Made by a program: the position numbers and the translations under genes | From: Plantibacter sp. Leaf314 | Lineage (GTDB): Bacteria; Actinomycetota; Actinomycetes; Actinomycetales; Microbacteriaceae | DNA length: 64,000 nucleotides | NCBI RefSeq assembly: GCF_001423185.1 | Contig: NZ_LMOB01000001.1 | Location: forward strand, 699,437 to 763,436 | Direction of reading: 5' to 3' | Shown here: positions 39,618 through 48,814 of the stretch, piece after piece | Position numbering within the stretch: position 1 is the stretch's first letter | How the letters are laid out: each line of letters starts with the position of its first letter | The notes under the pieces: model-generated | What the model was told of the DNA's origin: nothing | Databases searched by the model: none | Seen by the model: only the letters and a program-made list of their open reading frames with translations

Positions 39618-40537
39618 CTCTCCTTGATGCGCTCGACGGAGACGTGCGTGTAGATCTGCGTCGTCGCGAGGCTGGCGTGCCCCAGGAGTTCCTGGACCGC
39701 TCGCAGGTCGGCCCCGCCGTCGAGGAGGTGCGTCGCGGCCGTGTGACGCAGGGCGTGGGGTCCCGCCGGGCCGCCGCCGGGCACGGCGTCGAGGAGCCGG
39801 GCAACGAGGGTGTACACGGAGCGCGGGCCGAGCCGGCCACCGCGGGCTCCGAGGAACAGGGCGGCGCCGGGCGCCGGTCGACCGTCGCTCGAGCGGACCC
39901 GAGCCGCGAGCTGCGGTCGAGCGCTCGTGAGGTAGTCGACGATTGCCGATTGCGCTGGGACACCGAACGGCACCACGCGTTCCTTGTCACCCTTCCCGGT
40001 CACGCGGACGGTGAGTCGGTCGAGATCGAGGTCGTCCCGGTCGAGGCCGCAGAGCTCGGAGACGCGGAGCGCCGACGCGTACAGGAGCTCGACGACGGCG
40101 AGATCGCGGAGCGCGTTCGGCTCGCCCGCCGCCGCGCGGTCCTCGAGCCCGGCGAGCAGCTCGTCGAAGGGCCCGCGGCCGACGACCCGGGGAAGGGTCC
40201 GACCGGTCTTCGGACTCCGGAGGCGTGCCGCGACGTCCGCGTCGACCCTGCCCGTCCGGAGGAGCCAGGCGCTCCAGGCCTTGGCCGTGGCGGTCCGTCT
40301 GGCGAGCGTCGCCTTGGATGAGCCCGATTCGGACGCCACCCAGAGCCAGTCACGCAGGAGGTCGAGGGTCACACCGCTCACGTCGTCGACGTCGCGTCCG
40401 CTGGCGAAGTCGGCGAGCTGCCGGAGATCGGATGCGTAGGCGCGAACGGTCTGCGGCGAGAGCCGACGTTCGGAGACGAGATGCTCCGAGAAGGCGGCTG
40501 CGCTCGTCTCGATGTCCACCTGCACAGCTTGCCGCAC
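39590..40537 (-). CDS. xerC: Tyrosine recombinase XerC
   Basis: A 315-residue tyrosine recombinase with an N-terminal SAM-like domain and all catalytic residues: R158 (SALRVSEL), K182, H261 and R264 ([10 protein letters not shown]), H287, and nucleophile Y296 (TTQIYTHV). Length and the position beside dprA favour chromosomal XerC (dimer resolution) over a phage integrase. Start GTG at 40537; in-frame GTGs slightly downstream are possible. Confidence 0.92.
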   Translation of the reverse strand: MRQAVQVDIETSAAAFSEHLVSERRLSPQTVRAYASDLRQLADFASGRDVDDVSGVTLDLLRDWLWVASESGSSKATLARRTATAKAWSAWLLRTGRVDADVAARLRSPKTGRTLPRVVGRGPFDELLAGLEDRAAAGEPNALRDLAVVELLYASALRVSELCGLDRDDLDLDRLTVRVTGKGDKERVVPFGVPAQSAIVDYLTSARPQLAARVRSSDGRPAPGAALFLGARGGRLGPRSVYTLVARLLDAVPGGGPAGPHALRHTAATHLLDGGADLRAVQELLGHASLATTQIYTHVSVERIKESYRSAHPRA

Positions 40538-40576
40538 GGGTGCGGCGGCGCGTCCCTCCCCCGCCGATCGTGCACG

Positions 40577-41866
40577 TCATGCTCGTCCGGCGTGGAGCAC
40601 CCATCCGTGTTCGCGCTCCGAGACGACCCCGGCGAGGTCCAGCGCGCCGAGCACGCCCGTCACCTCGCGCAGGCTCAGACCGCTCTCCTTCGCGATCGCG
40701 TCGACGCTGCGCGCCGAGCGGACACTCATGGCATCACGGACGCGGCGCTCCTCGACGGAGGCGTACGCCTCGCCCGTGTCGTCCAGCGCGCTCCACCCGG
40801 CGAGCTCGGCCATCTGTTCAGCGTTCGTCACGCACGTGGCCGCGTACTCGCGGATCAGCCGGTGGCAGCCCGCCGAGGAGGGACTCGTGACGGGGCCAGG
40901 GACGGCCCCGAGCGGTCGTCCGAGCGACGCGGCGTGGCCTGCGGTGTTGATGGACCCCGAGCGACTCCCCGCCTCGAGGACGACCGTCGCGGACGAGGCT
41001 GCGGCGATGAGTCGGTTGCGCTGCAGGAACCGCCATTTCGAGGGCACCGAGCCGCACGGCGATTCGCTGACCACGGCACCGCCCGATTCGCGGATCCGAC
41101 GGATCAGGGCGTCGTGACCCGCCGGATAGGGACGATCCACCCCTCCGGCGAGGTACGCCACGGTCATCCCACCGCTCCCGAGCGCAGCACGGTGGGCCGC
41201 ACCGTCGATACCGTACGCGGCACCGGAGACGATCGTGAAGGCCCGGTCGACGAGCCCTGCCGCGGCCTCAGCGGTCACGTGCTCGCCATAACCGGACGCG
41301 GCCCGCGCACCGACCATCGCGATCGAGCGGGCGGAGACGGGTGCTCCGGGATCGCCCCGCAGCCACAGGGCGTGAGGGGCGTGCACGTCGAGATCGCCGA
41401 AGCCCGAATGCCAGCCGGGGCCGGCGGGCAGGATCAGCCGGGCACCGACGCTGATCGCCGTCTCACAGGCGGCGACGAGGTCCGCGGACACGAGTCTGGG
41501 ACGCCAGCGCTCGAGCGCGTTGCCGAGCACGCGGGAAGCCGGAGGTGCTGCCGGCTCGTCGGTGTCCGATGATGCGGGGGTGCCCGCTCCCGGCCACCCG
41601 CTCGCCAGGATCCGGCGCTGCAGCTCCGTCGGCCCGGCCCGCTCGATCACGGCCGAAAGCGCCCCCGCCGGACCGAGCGCGGCGACCACGAACCCGGAGA
41701 CACCGTCGCCGGGTTCCGCGATCATCGTCCACGCGGCCCTGGCGAACGCCTCGCGCACGGCCTCGGCGTCGGAGACGACGCCTGCCCCGTCGACATCCGG
41801 ATCGTTCCCGAGTCGCCGGACGAGCCTGTCGATCAGCGTGCTGTCCAACCCGAACCAGGAGCTCAT
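40577..41866 (-). CDS. dprA: DNA-processing protein DprA
   Basis: A 429-residue DprA. Its Rossmann-like core has IAMVGARAASGYGEH, VSGAAYGIDGAAHRAAL, LAGGVDRPYPAGH and RNRLIAAASSATVVLEAGSR, with a C-terminal winged-helix-like domain. DprA loads RecA onto incoming single-stranded DNA. The start overlaps the comM stop (ATGA). Confidence 0.94.
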   Translation of the reverse strand: MSSWFGLDSTLIDRLVRRLGNDPDVDGAGVVSDAEAVREAFARAAWTMIAEPGDGVSGFVVAALGPAGALSAVIERAGPTELQRRILASGWPGAGTPASSDTDEPAAPPASRVLGNALERWRPRLVSADLVAACETAISVGARLILPAGPGWHSGFGDLDVHAPHALWLRGDPGAPVSARSIAMVGARAASGYGEHVTAEAAAGLVDRAFTIVSGAAYGIDGAAHRAALGSGGMTVAYLAGGVDRPYPAGHDALIRRIRESGGAVVSESPCGSVPSKWRFLQRNRLIAAASSATVVLEAGSRSGSINTAGHAASLGRPLGAVPGPVTSPSSAGCHRLIREYAATCVTNAEQMAELAGWSALDDTGEAYASVEERRVRDAMSVRSARSVDAIAKESGLSLREVTGVLGALDLAGVVSEREHGWVLHAGRA

Positions 41867-43392
41867 GAGATGCCCTTCCGGAGGAAGAGCGCCCGGCCGA
41901 GGTGCTCCGCCGTGGGGCTGACGGCGTCGTCGAGGTCGGCGAGCGTCCACGCCAATCGGAGGATCCGGTCGTACCCGCGCATCGTGATCCCGCCGCGCTC
42001 GAGCGATCGGTCGAGCGCCACCGTGACCGATCTGGCGAGACGCATCCGCGGGCTCCGGAGCCAGGTGCCGCTGGCCTGCGCGTTCGTCGTCCAGCCGGTG
42101 CCCGCCAATCGTTCGGCGCTCGCGCTCCGGACGGCTTCGACCCGGGCACGGGCCTCGGCGGTGGACAGCCCGACCTCCTGCGAGAGGCCGGACAGCGCCG
42201 AGGTGATCCGTGAGACACGGACCCGGATGTCGATGCGGTCGAGGAGCGGTCCGGACACCCGTCCGAGATACCGCCGCCTGGCCTGCGGCGGACAGGTGCA
42301 GACACCGTCCGCCGTGCCGTACTGCCCGCAGGGACATGGGTTGGCGGCGAGGACGAGCTGGAAGGCGGCCGGGAAGGTCGCACTGCCGTGCGCACGGTGG
42401 ACGGTGACGACACCCGACTCGAGCGGTTGCCGCAGCGAGTCGAGGACGTCCGCCCGGAACTCGGGTGCCTCGTCGAGGAAGAGCACCCCGTGCGCTGCCC
42501 GTGCCGCAGCCCCCGGCCGGATCTGCCGAGAACCTCCGCCGATGATCGCCGCAGCCGAGGACGAGTGATGGGGGCTCTCCCAGGGCGGTCTGCGCACGAG
42601 GGATCCGTCCGGTGGGAGGCCGATCAGGGACCGGAGACAGCTGACCTCGACGGCGGCGTCCGGGCCGAGATCGGGGAGGATCTCCGGCAACCGGGCGGCG
42701 AGCATGGTCTTGCCCGCACCCGGTGGTCCAACCATCATGACGTGGTGACCACCGGCGGCGGCGGCGACCATCGCCTCGACCGCGTCCGGCTGACCGACGA
42801 CGTCGGCCAGGTCGAGCGGGTCCGGCTCCGGCAGTTTCTCGACCCGCTGCCGGACCGGCTCCAGGTCGATGGGCGTCAGTTCGGCGCCGTGCCAGATCGC
42901 CGCGTCGCGCAGCGACGTCGCGCCGATGACGGTGACCCCGGGGACGAGCTGTGCCTCCGCGACGTTGGCGGTCGGCACCATGACCGCGTCGTAGCCCGCG
43001 CGAGCCACGGCGAGCACCGCGGGGAGCACACCCGTGAGCGGCCGCAGCCGACCGTCGAGTCCGAGCTCACCGAGATGCACCACCCGCTCGGCGGACTCCC
43101 GGCGGACGAGGCCGCCGACGGCGAGACAGGCGATGGCGATGGAGAGGTCGAACGCACTCCCCTGCTTCGGCAACGACGCCGGCGACAGGTTGATCGTGAG
43201 CTTGCCGCCCGGCAACGGGCAACCCGAGTTCGCCGTCGCGCTCTTGATCCGGTGCGCGGCCTCGCCGAGGGACTTGTCGGGGAGTCCGACGATCGCCATG
43301 CCGGGGACCGTCGCCGACGCCGACGCCTCGACCTCAACGATCGACCCAGTGAGCCCGGCGAGGGCGACGGACCAGGTGCGCGCCACGGCCAT
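41863..43392 (-). CDS. comM: YifB/ComM family Mg-chelatase-like AAA ATPase
   Basis: A 509-residue protein. The N-terminal Lon-like fold starts ARTWSVALAGLTGSIVEVE, followed by an AAA+ domain with Walker A GPPGAGKT (222-229), LFLDEAPEF, and a Cys-rich NPCPCGQYG...CTCPP segment. It acts as a branch-migration helicase during transformation in naturally competent bacteria. Its start overlaps the yraN stop, and it is followed by dprA. Confidence 0.94.
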   Translation of the reverse strand: MAVARTWSVALAGLTGSIVEVEASASATVPGMAIVGLPDKSLGEAAHRIKSATANSGCPLPGGKLTINLSPASLPKQGSAFDLSIAIACLAVGGLVRRESAERVVHLGELGLDGRLRPLTGVLPAVLAVARAGYDAVMVPTANVAEAQLVPGVTVIGATSLRDAAIWHGAELTPIDLEPVRQRVEKLPEPDPLDLADVVGQPDAVEAMVAAAAGGHHVMMVGPPGAGKTMLAARLPEILPDLGPDAAVEVSCLRSLIGLPPDGSLVRRPPWESPHHSSSAAAIIGGGSRQIRPGAAARAAHGVLFLDEAPEFRADVLDSLRQPLESGVVTVHRAHGSATFPAAFQLVLAANPCPCGQYGTADGVCTCPPQARRRYLGRVSGPLLDRIDIRVRVSRITSALSGLSQEVGLSTAEARARVEAVRSASAERLAGTGWTTNAQASGTWLRSPRMRLARSVTVALDRSLERGGITMRGYDRILRLAWTLADLDDAVSPTAEHLGRALFLRKGIS

Positions 43393-43748
43393 CAGGACAC
43401 CCCTCTGAGGTGCTCGAGACGCACGCCGCCCTCCGGCGGCAGCACGATCCCGACGACGTCGACGCGCATCCGCCTCGACCGTGGATGGTGCTCGGCGCAC
43501 CATGCCCCGGCAAGGCGGCCGATCCTCGCGAGCTTGCGAGCGGTGACCGCCTCCGTCGGGTCTCCGAACCCGACACCGGAACGGGTCTTCACCTCGACGA
43601 AGACGAGGGTGCCGTCGTCGTCGGCGACCACGTCGAGCTCGCCCTGCGGGCATCGCCAATTGCGATCCAGGATGCGGAACCCGCACGCCTCGAGATGTTC
43701 CGTCGCCACCTGCTCGCCCCGACGGCCGAGCTCGTCCTTCCGTGCCAT
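43392..43748 (-). CDS. UPF0102 YraN-family nuclease-fold protein
   Basis: A 118-residue YraN with the restriction-endonuclease-like core GELDVVA...FVEVKTR (E37, D39, E52, K54). Cellular role is poorly known. AGGAGG eight bases upstream fixes the ATG at 43748; an upstream ATG at 43772 is less likely. It is the first gene of yraN-comM-dprA. Confidence 0.92.
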   Translation of the reverse strand: MARKDELGRRGEQVATEHLEACGFRILDRNWRCPQGELDVVADDDGTLVFVEVKTRSGVGFGDPTEAVTARKLARIGRLAGAWCAEHHPRSRRMRVDVVGIVLPPEGGVRLEHLRGVS

Positions 43749-43871
43749 GTGCACCTCCTGGCACCCAGCCAAGCGGGACGGAGGAGGTTCGGATGCGCCG
43801 GGTGACGTGGGAGCGAGGATCGGGTCGACGGACCGTCCTGTGGAGCGGGGTCGGCGGCGAGCGAGTGTCGG

Positions 43872-44195
43872 TTACTCGTCGAGCGTGAGCTCCTTGGGCA
43901 GCTCGAAGTCGCGCGAGGAGAGCTGCTCCACGTTGACGTCCTTGAAGGTGAGGACGCGGACGCTCTTGACGAAGCGGTCGGAGCGGTACACGTCCCAGAC
44001 CCAGACGTCGGTCATCGAGAGCTCGAAGTAGAAGTCGTTCGCCGTGTCGCGTCGAACGAGCTCGACCTCGTTGGCGAGGTAGAACCGGCGCTCGGTCTCG
44101 ATCACGTACTTGAACTGCCCCACGACGTCGCGGTATTCGCGGTAGAGGGCCAGTTCGACCTCGCGGTCGTAGTCTTCGAACTCGTCTTCGTCCAT
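43872..44195 (-). CDS. DUF2469 family protein
   Basis: A 107-residue very acidic protein, MDEDEFEDYDREVELALYRE at the start, with NEVELVRRDTANDFYFEL and DVWVWDVYR. This is the DUF2469 family, nearly invariant in actinomycetes and always next to rnhB; its function is not known to me. It is 12 bases downstream of rnhB. Confidence 0.93.
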   Translation of the reverse strand: MDEDEFEDYDREVELALYREYRDVVGQFKYVIETERRFYLANEVELVRRDTANDFYFELSMTDVWVWDVYRSDRFVKSVRVLTFKDVNVEQLSSRDFELPKELTLDE

Positions 44196-44207
44196 GGTCT
44201 CTCTATC

Positions 44208-44852
44208 CTACGTGTAGGCCGGCAGCCAGCTGCTCCGGTGGTGCAGCGTCAGACCGTGCTCCGTCAGCGCCGCCAGGTGGTGGACCGAGCCGTAGCCCTT
44301 GTTCCCCTGCCAGCCGTACTCCGGCAGCGTCTCGTGCAGCTCGATCATGAGCCGATCCCGATGCACCTTGGCGAGGACCGACGCCGCCGCGACGGAAGCA
44401 CAGTCGCGGTCCGCCTTCACGCGGGTGGTGATCGTGAGCGGGCGATGGAGCGAACGGCTCAGCCAGTCACTGTTCCCGTCGAGGAGCACGGTCGACCCCG
44501 TGACGTCGGCTCCGACGGCGTGGAGCTCGAGCAACGCACGGCGCCCGGCCAGGCCGAGGCAGGCCGTGATGCCGAGTTCGTCGACCTCCGCCGGACTCGC
44601 CAGCCCGACCGCGCCGTAGAGCACCCACTCGCGGGTGAGCGGCTCCATGCGGGTCCGTGCCTGCTCACTCAGCAGCTTGGAGTCGCGGAGCCCGACGGGG
44701 AACGGACCACACGCCGGGGCGACGACCGCCGCGCCGACCGCCACCGGTCCCGCGATGGCGCCCCTGCCGACCTCGTCCATGCCGATGACCGACGGGACCC
44801 CCGCGGCGAACAGTCCGTGCTCGACCTCGAGGGTCGGTTCGCTGACCGCCAT
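44208..44852 (-). CDS. rnhB: Ribonuclease HII
   Basis: A 214-residue RNase HII with GMDEVGRGAIAGP (catalytic D26, E27), RDSKLLS, and KADRDCASVAAASVLAKVHRD. It removes ribonucleotides from DNA. Its ATG overlaps the lepB stop. Confidence 0.96.
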   Translation of the reverse strand: MAVSEPTLEVEHGLFAAGVPSVIGMDEVGRGAIAGPVAVGAAVVAPACGPFPVGLRDSKLLSEQARTRMEPLTREWVLYGAVGLASPAEVDELGITACLGLAGRRALLELHAVGADVTGSTVLLDGNSDWLSRSLHRPLTITTRVKADRDCASVAAASVLAKVHRDRLMIELHETLPEYGWQGNKGYGSVHHLAALTEHGLTLHHRSSWLPAYT

Positions 44853-45601
44853 CACTCCTTCTCTGGAGCGGGGATGCCCTGGAACACCGAGGGGTAGTTG
44901 TCGAGCCAGGCCCAGTTGCTGGACGGCCAGGTGATGACGAACGCCCGCCCGACGACGTTGTCGATCGGGACGAACCCGCCACCAGGCGTGTCGGCGTTGT
45001 ACCGGGAGTCCTTCGAGTTGTAGCGGTTGTCGCCCATGACCCAGAGCGAGCCCTCCGGCACCACGATGTCGAACGCGTCGCCGGAGACCTTCTCGGTGCC
45101 CGCGGGGAGCTTCACGTACGGCTCGTTGAGCGGCACGCCGTTGACCGTCATCTGGCCGAGCGGGTTGCAGCACGTGACGTGGTCGCCCGGGAGCCCGATG
45201 ACGCGCTTGATGAGGTGGTCGTCGCTGTCGGGGGCGACGAGACCGAAGATCGACAGGACCCATTCGACAGCAGCGGTGGCCGGCGGCTGCGGGGGCTCGA
45301 CCGTCTGCGGCAGCCAGCCGCCCGGATCCTGGAAGACGACGACGTCGCCGCGGTTCAGGGCGACCACGTCCGGGACGAGCTCGTTCACCAGGATGCGGTC
45401 CTGGATCTGCAGGGTGTTCTCCATCGACCCGGACGGGATGTAGAACGACCGGACGAGGAAGGTCTTGATGAGGAAGGAGACCAACAACGCGACCACGAAG
45501 ATGATGAGGAGGTCGCGAAGGAAGAGCAGCGCTCCGCGTTTCCCGCGTGGGCGCTGCTTGTGGTCGGGCGACGCGTCTGCCGCCAGGGAATTGTCTGTCA
45601 T
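44852..45601 (-). CDS. lepB: Signal peptidase I
   Basis: A 249-residue membrane peptidase. One N-terminal helix (about 29-50) precedes the catalytic Ser S59 (IPSGSMENTL) and Lys K132 (HLIKRVIGLPGD); the box MGDNRYNSKDSR is also present. It releases secreted proteins from the membrane. It follows the rplS terminator and is coupled to rnhB. Confidence 0.96.
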   Translation of the reverse strand: MTDNSLAADASPDHKQRPRGKRGALLFLRDLLIIFVVALLVSFLIKTFLVRSFYIPSGSMENTLQIQDRILVNELVPDVVALNRGDVVVFQDPGGWLPQTVEPPQPPATAAVEWVLSIFGLVAPDSDDHLIKRVIGLPGDHVTCCNPLGQMTVNGVPLNEPYVKLPAGTEKVSGDAFDIVVPEGSLWVMGDNRYNSKDSRYNADTPGGGFVPIDNVVGRAFVITWPSSNWAWLDNYPSVFQGIPAPEKE

Positions 45602-45608
45602 TTAACCG

Positions 45609-45647
45609 CCTGAGCTCCCCACCAGCTTATCCGGTGGGGAGCTCAGG
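45609..45647 (-). terminator. Terminator hairpin after rplS
   Basis: A perfect 15-bp stem (CCTGAGCTCCCCACC with its complement) around a 9-base loop lies 29 bases beyond the rplS stop and just before lepB. It probably ends or attenuates the rplS transcript ahead of lepB. Confidence 0.8.
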
Positions 45648-45676
45648 AATGATCGCGCAGGCGACCGGGAGGACGA

Positions 45677-46024
45677 CTAGTTGTCGCGCTTCTCCTTGAT
45701 CTTCGCCTTCTTGCCACGCAGTTCGCGCAGGTAGTAGAGCTTGGCGCGACGGACGTCACCGCGGGTGACGACCTCGATGTGGTCGATGTTCGGGGAGTGG
45801 ACCGGGAAGGTGCGCTCGACGCCGACCTGGTAGCTCACCTTGCGGACGGTGAAGGTCTCGCGGACGCCCTCGTTGGAGCGGCCGATGACGACACCCTGGA
45901 AGACCTGGATACGGGACTTGTTGCCCTCGATGATGTTCACGTGCACCTTGACGTTGTCGCCGGCGCGGAAGTCGGGGATGTCCGACTTGAGGGATGCTGC
46001 ATCGACTGAGTCGAGAATGTGCAT
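45677..46024 (-). CDS. rplS: 50S ribosomal protein L19
   Basis: A 115-residue L19, starting [23 protein letters not shown], with [21 protein letters not shown] and [21 protein letters not shown]. It bridges the 30S-50S interface. It normally follows trmD directly; here trmD is 4.7 kb away with a signalling locus between. Confidence 0.97.
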   Translation of the reverse strand: MHILDSVDAASLKSDIPDFRAGDNVKVHVNIIEGNKSRIQVFQGVVIGRSNEGVRETFTVRKVSYQVGVERTFPVHSPNIDHIEVVTRGDVRRAKLYYLRELRGKKAKIKEKRDN

Positions 46025-46188
46025 GATGATTCCATCTCTGCGACCGCCACAGGTCGACCGCTGAATACGTTCGGAAGGAAGGGTGTGCCCGTTGCCGGCG
46101 TTCCCCTGTGGCAGAACTGCGGAGGCACAAACAGCAATTGTGTCATGAAAGCGTTCCGGATGGGTAACCGGGCGCGTCCGACGCCTCC

Positions 46189-46716
46189 TCAGCGACGTTC
46201 GTCGGGCTTCTTCTCCTCAATGACGATGAACTCGCCGCCGTCGATCGGCCCGGGTTCGAACCGCTGCGCGGGTGGGATCGAGGATCCGGGTACCGTTCCC
46301 GGAGCGGCGGCGGCCATCCGCTCGAACTCCGCCATCGTCTCGCGCGCACGGCGCGTCGTCTCTGAGATGAGCTGGGCGATGACGCCCCAGAACGCGGCGA
46401 GCCCGGCGACGACGCCGAGCACGGCCCAGAGGGCCACACCCGAGCTGAACGAGCCGAAGCAGATGATCGTGACGTGCCAGAGGGCGAGCAGCCCGACATC
46501 GGTCCAGGAGACGAGGCGTGTCGTGCGGACACTCGCGCGGGCCGAGATGAGGAAGGCGATCGCGGCGAGCGCGATGGCGAGGATCGGCATCGCGATGAAC
46601 AGCCCGACGAGGCTCCAGCCGCTCTCGCCGAACAGACCCCATCCGACGAACGGCCAGGCGGGCAGGACGAAGATCGCGATGAATCGCCAGTAGAAGAACG
46701 CCCGCCGGATGATCAT
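46189..46716 (-). CDS. Four-helix membrane protein of unknown function
   Basis: A 175-residue protein with about four hydrophobic helices (near residues 8-28, 32-58, 70-92 and 95-118) and a cytoplasmic-type charged C-terminal tail rich in E/R/P. No enzyme motif seen. Start ATG at 46716. It lies 76 bases downstream of the response regulator gene on the same strand, so it may be the tail of that operon. Confidence 0.7.
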   Translation of the reverse strand: MIIRRAFFYWRFIAIFVLPAWPFVGWGLFGESGWSLVGLFIAMPILAIALAAIAFLISARASVRTTRLVSWTDVGLLALWHVTIICFGSFSSGVALWAVLGVVAGLAAFWGVIAQLISETTRRARETMAEFERMAAAAPGTVPGSSIPPAQRFEPGPIDGGEFIVIEEKKPDERR

Positions 46717-46792
46717 GTCCCCAGGGTACCGTCGGGTCCCCTGGCGTGCGCTGGGCGTTCGCTCACGGCCGAGCCGCGGCAGACGGGACCTG

Positions 46793-47452
46793 TCAGAGCA
46801 GCTTGCGTTGCAGCGCCCAGGCGGCGAGCTCGTGGCGCGAGGACAGCTGGAGCTTGCGGAGGACGCTCGAGACATGGGTCTCGACGGTCTTGACGGAGAT
46901 GAACAGCTCGGTCGCGACCTCCTTGTAGGCGTATCCGCGCGCGATGAGCCGCATGACCTCCTGCTCGCGGGCGGAGAGGCGGTCGAGTTCGTCGACGGAC
47001 TGGGCCGTCTCCCCCGCCACGGCACCGAAGGCGTCGAGCACGAAGCCGGCCAGACGAGGTGAGAAAACAGCGTCGCCGTCGTCGACGCGTCTCGCCGCCT
47101 CCGCGACCTCCGCGCCCGAGGAGCTCTTCGTGATGTAGCCGCGCGCTCCCGCCCTGATGACCCGGACCACGTCTTCGGCGGCATCCGACACGCTGAGCGC
47201 GAGGAACCGCGTGGCGGGCACGATCGCGGCCGAGCCGGCGATGACGTCGGCTCCCCCGCCACCGGAACCGCCCGGCAGGTGGACGTCGAGCAGCACGACC
47301 TGTGGGCGGGTCTCTGCGATGACCCGGATCGCCTCCTCGACGTCTCCCGCCTCGCCGAGGACGTCGATCCCCGGCCCGAGCTCGCTGCGGAGCCCGGAAC
47401 GGAAGATCGAGTGGTCGTCGACGATCACGACGGTCAGTGGTCGCTCGCTCAT
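46793..47452 (-). CDS. LuxR/NarL-family response regulator (LiaR-like)
   Basis: A 219-residue regulator. The receiver domain has D12/D13, phospho-acceptor D56 (VVLLDVHLPG) and K109 (GYITKS). The C-terminal LuxR helix-turn-helix starts LSAREQEVMRLIARGYAYKEV. Its start overlaps the end of the histidine kinase gene (ATGA), defining a cognate pair. The nearest known family is LiaR/VraR-type envelope-stress regulators, judged from kinase and neighbour content. Confidence 0.9.
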   Translation of the reverse strand: MSERPLTVVIVDDHSIFRSGLRSELGPGIDVLGEAGDVEEAIRVIAETRPQVVLLDVHLPGGSGGGGADVIAGSAAIVPATRFLALSVSDAAEDVVRVIRAGARGYITKSSSGAEVAEAARRVDDGDAVFSPRLAGFVLDAFGAVAGETAQSVDELDRLSAREQEVMRLIARGYAYKEVATELFISVKTVETHVSSVLRKLQLSSRHELAAWALQRKLL

Positions 47453-48702
47453 GGTCGGCTCCTCGGAACGGTCTGGACGGGTGCGGGCTGCGGCGCGGGC
47501 GGCGCGGCGTCGTGGACAGGCAGGACGAGACGGACCTCGGTGCCGCGGCCGCCGGGTCGCGAACGGATCGTCGCTTCACCACCGATGCGCTGCATGCGGC
47601 CGATGATCGACTCACGGACCCCGAGGCGGTCGCGCGGGACCTGCTCGAGGTCGAAGCCGGGACCACGGTCGGAGATCGACACCTCGATCCGCTGCGGTGC
47701 CGTCTCGAGGTAGACGGAGACGTCGCCGCCCGCGTGACGTGCCGCGTTGAGCACGGCCTCCCGCGCGGCGGCGAGGAGCGGTTCGGGAGCGTCGTCGACG
47801 GGCCGCCCCACCGCGACGACGTCGACGCGCACCGCGTGGTCCGCTTCCACCGCGGCCGCGATGGTCCGCAGCTCGGTCGCCAGATCGCCCGTCGGAGCGG
47901 TCCCGCCGGAGAAGAGCCAGTTCCGCAGCTCGCGCTCCTGCGCCCTGGCCAGACGGGACGCCTCGCTGCCGGGCCCGGCCTGCTGCTGGATGAGCGCGAG
48001 CGTCTGGAGCACCGAGTCGTGCAGGTGCGCCGCGATCTCGGCGCGGTCGGCCTCCCGCATCCGCGCGGCTCGCTCGTCTGCGAGGTCGCGGTTGAGCTGG
48101 AGCGCCCAGGGGGCGATCACCACCGCGACCCCGAGGAGGACGGCGAGCGCGGCGACGATGACCGTCCACATGTTCGGGCGATCGCCGGTCACGAAGAAGA
48201 GGAGGATGCCGAGGACGACGAGGACGAGCGCTCCGAGCACGCGGATCAGGAGCGCGCGGGAGCCCTCACCACGACCACGCTCGCCGAACTGCCTCCACGC
48301 GAGCGCGGCACCCGCGAGGACGACGATCACGGGGATGACGGCCTCGAGCGGGATGTCCATCCCGGTCCGCGTCGCGATCAGCGCGGTCCCGGCCGCGAGC
48401 AGGGCGATGCCGAGGAGCACCTCCGTGATCGGCGCCCGACGAGGAATGTCGGAGTCCGCTGCGCCATCGGTCGAGGCAGGGCGCAGCAGGTGCTCGCGAG
48501 GATCGATCGGTGCATCGACACCCTGCGTGGGCGTCATGACCCACAGCCACACGTAGAGGAGTAGGCCCGCTCCGCCGCAGCAGGCGAGGATGACCGTCGC
48601 CGTCCGCACCGCGGCGGCGGGGAGACCGGTGTGCTCGGCGAAACCGGCGCAGACGCCGCCGAGCAGGCGGCGCCTCGGACGGATCATCACCTCGGTTCCC
48701 AT
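47449..48702 (-). CDS. PspC-domain sensor histidine kinase (HisKA_3, LiaS-like)
   Basis: A 417-residue kinase. An N-terminal PspC domain (RRRLLGGVCAGFAEHTGL, about 9-60) includes one helix, then four more membrane helices (about 92-112, 122-137, 152-172 and 180-200), then the dimerisation/phospho-acceptor helix HLHDSVLQTLALIQ (H228) and an HATPase domain (REAVLNAARHAGG, SDRGPGFD). Start ATG 48702; ATG 48687 is also possible. It is divergent from a second PspC protein, a layout typical of actinobacterial PspC/LiaRS-type envelope-stress loci. Confidence 0.9.
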   Translation of the reverse strand: MGTEVMIRPRRRLLGGVCAGFAEHTGLPAAAVRTATVILACCGGAGLLLYVWLWVMTPTQGVDAPIDPREHLLRPASTDGAADSDIPRRAPITEVLLGIALLAAGTALIATRTGMDIPLEAVIPVIVVLAGAALAWRQFGERGRGEGSRALLIRVLGALVLVVLGILLFFVTGDRPNMWTVIVAALAVLLGVAVVIAPWALQLNRDLADERAARMREADRAEIAAHLHDSVLQTLALIQQQAGPGSEASRLARAQERELRNWLFSGGTAPTGDLATELRTIAAAVEADHAVRVDVVAVGRPVDDAPEPLLAAAREAVLNAARHAGGDVSVYLETAPQRIEVSISDRGPGFDLEQVPRDRLGVRESIIGRMQRIGGEATIRSRPGGRGTEVRLVLPVHDAAPPAPQPAPVQTVPRSRP

Positions 48703-48746
48703 GGAGCCATCCAAGCAGTTCGGGATGCGGTCGGCACCCTGGGAGG

Positions 48747-48770
48747 TCAGGTTCAGGGTGCGCTCAGGGT
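48747..48770. promoter_or_regulatory. Candidate operator: TCAGGGT direct repeats between the PspC genes
   Basis: Two perfect TCAGGGT copies (48753-48759 and 48764-48770) are spaced 11 bases apart, one helical turn, with a related TCAGGTT at 48747-48753. They lie in the 112-base divergent region between the kinase and the PspC/LiaF-like gene. Same-face repeats fit a dimeric regulator such as the neighbouring NarL-type protein, but binding is inference. Confidence 0.4.
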
Positions 48771-48814
48771 CATGCCGGATGGGCCGGGCCCGGGCGCTTC
48801 GCGAGAATCGGATC

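Noticed and set aside
39590..40537. Tyrosine recombinase as a mobile-element integrase
   Set aside because: Length, motifs and its place beside dprA and comM fit housekeeping XerC; no phage or island genes adjoin it.
41863..43392. ComM as a magnesium chelatase subunit
   Set aside because: It has the Lon-like N-terminal fold and sits between yraN and dprA, the YifB/ComM context; no chlorophyll or cobalt-chelatase partners adjoin it.
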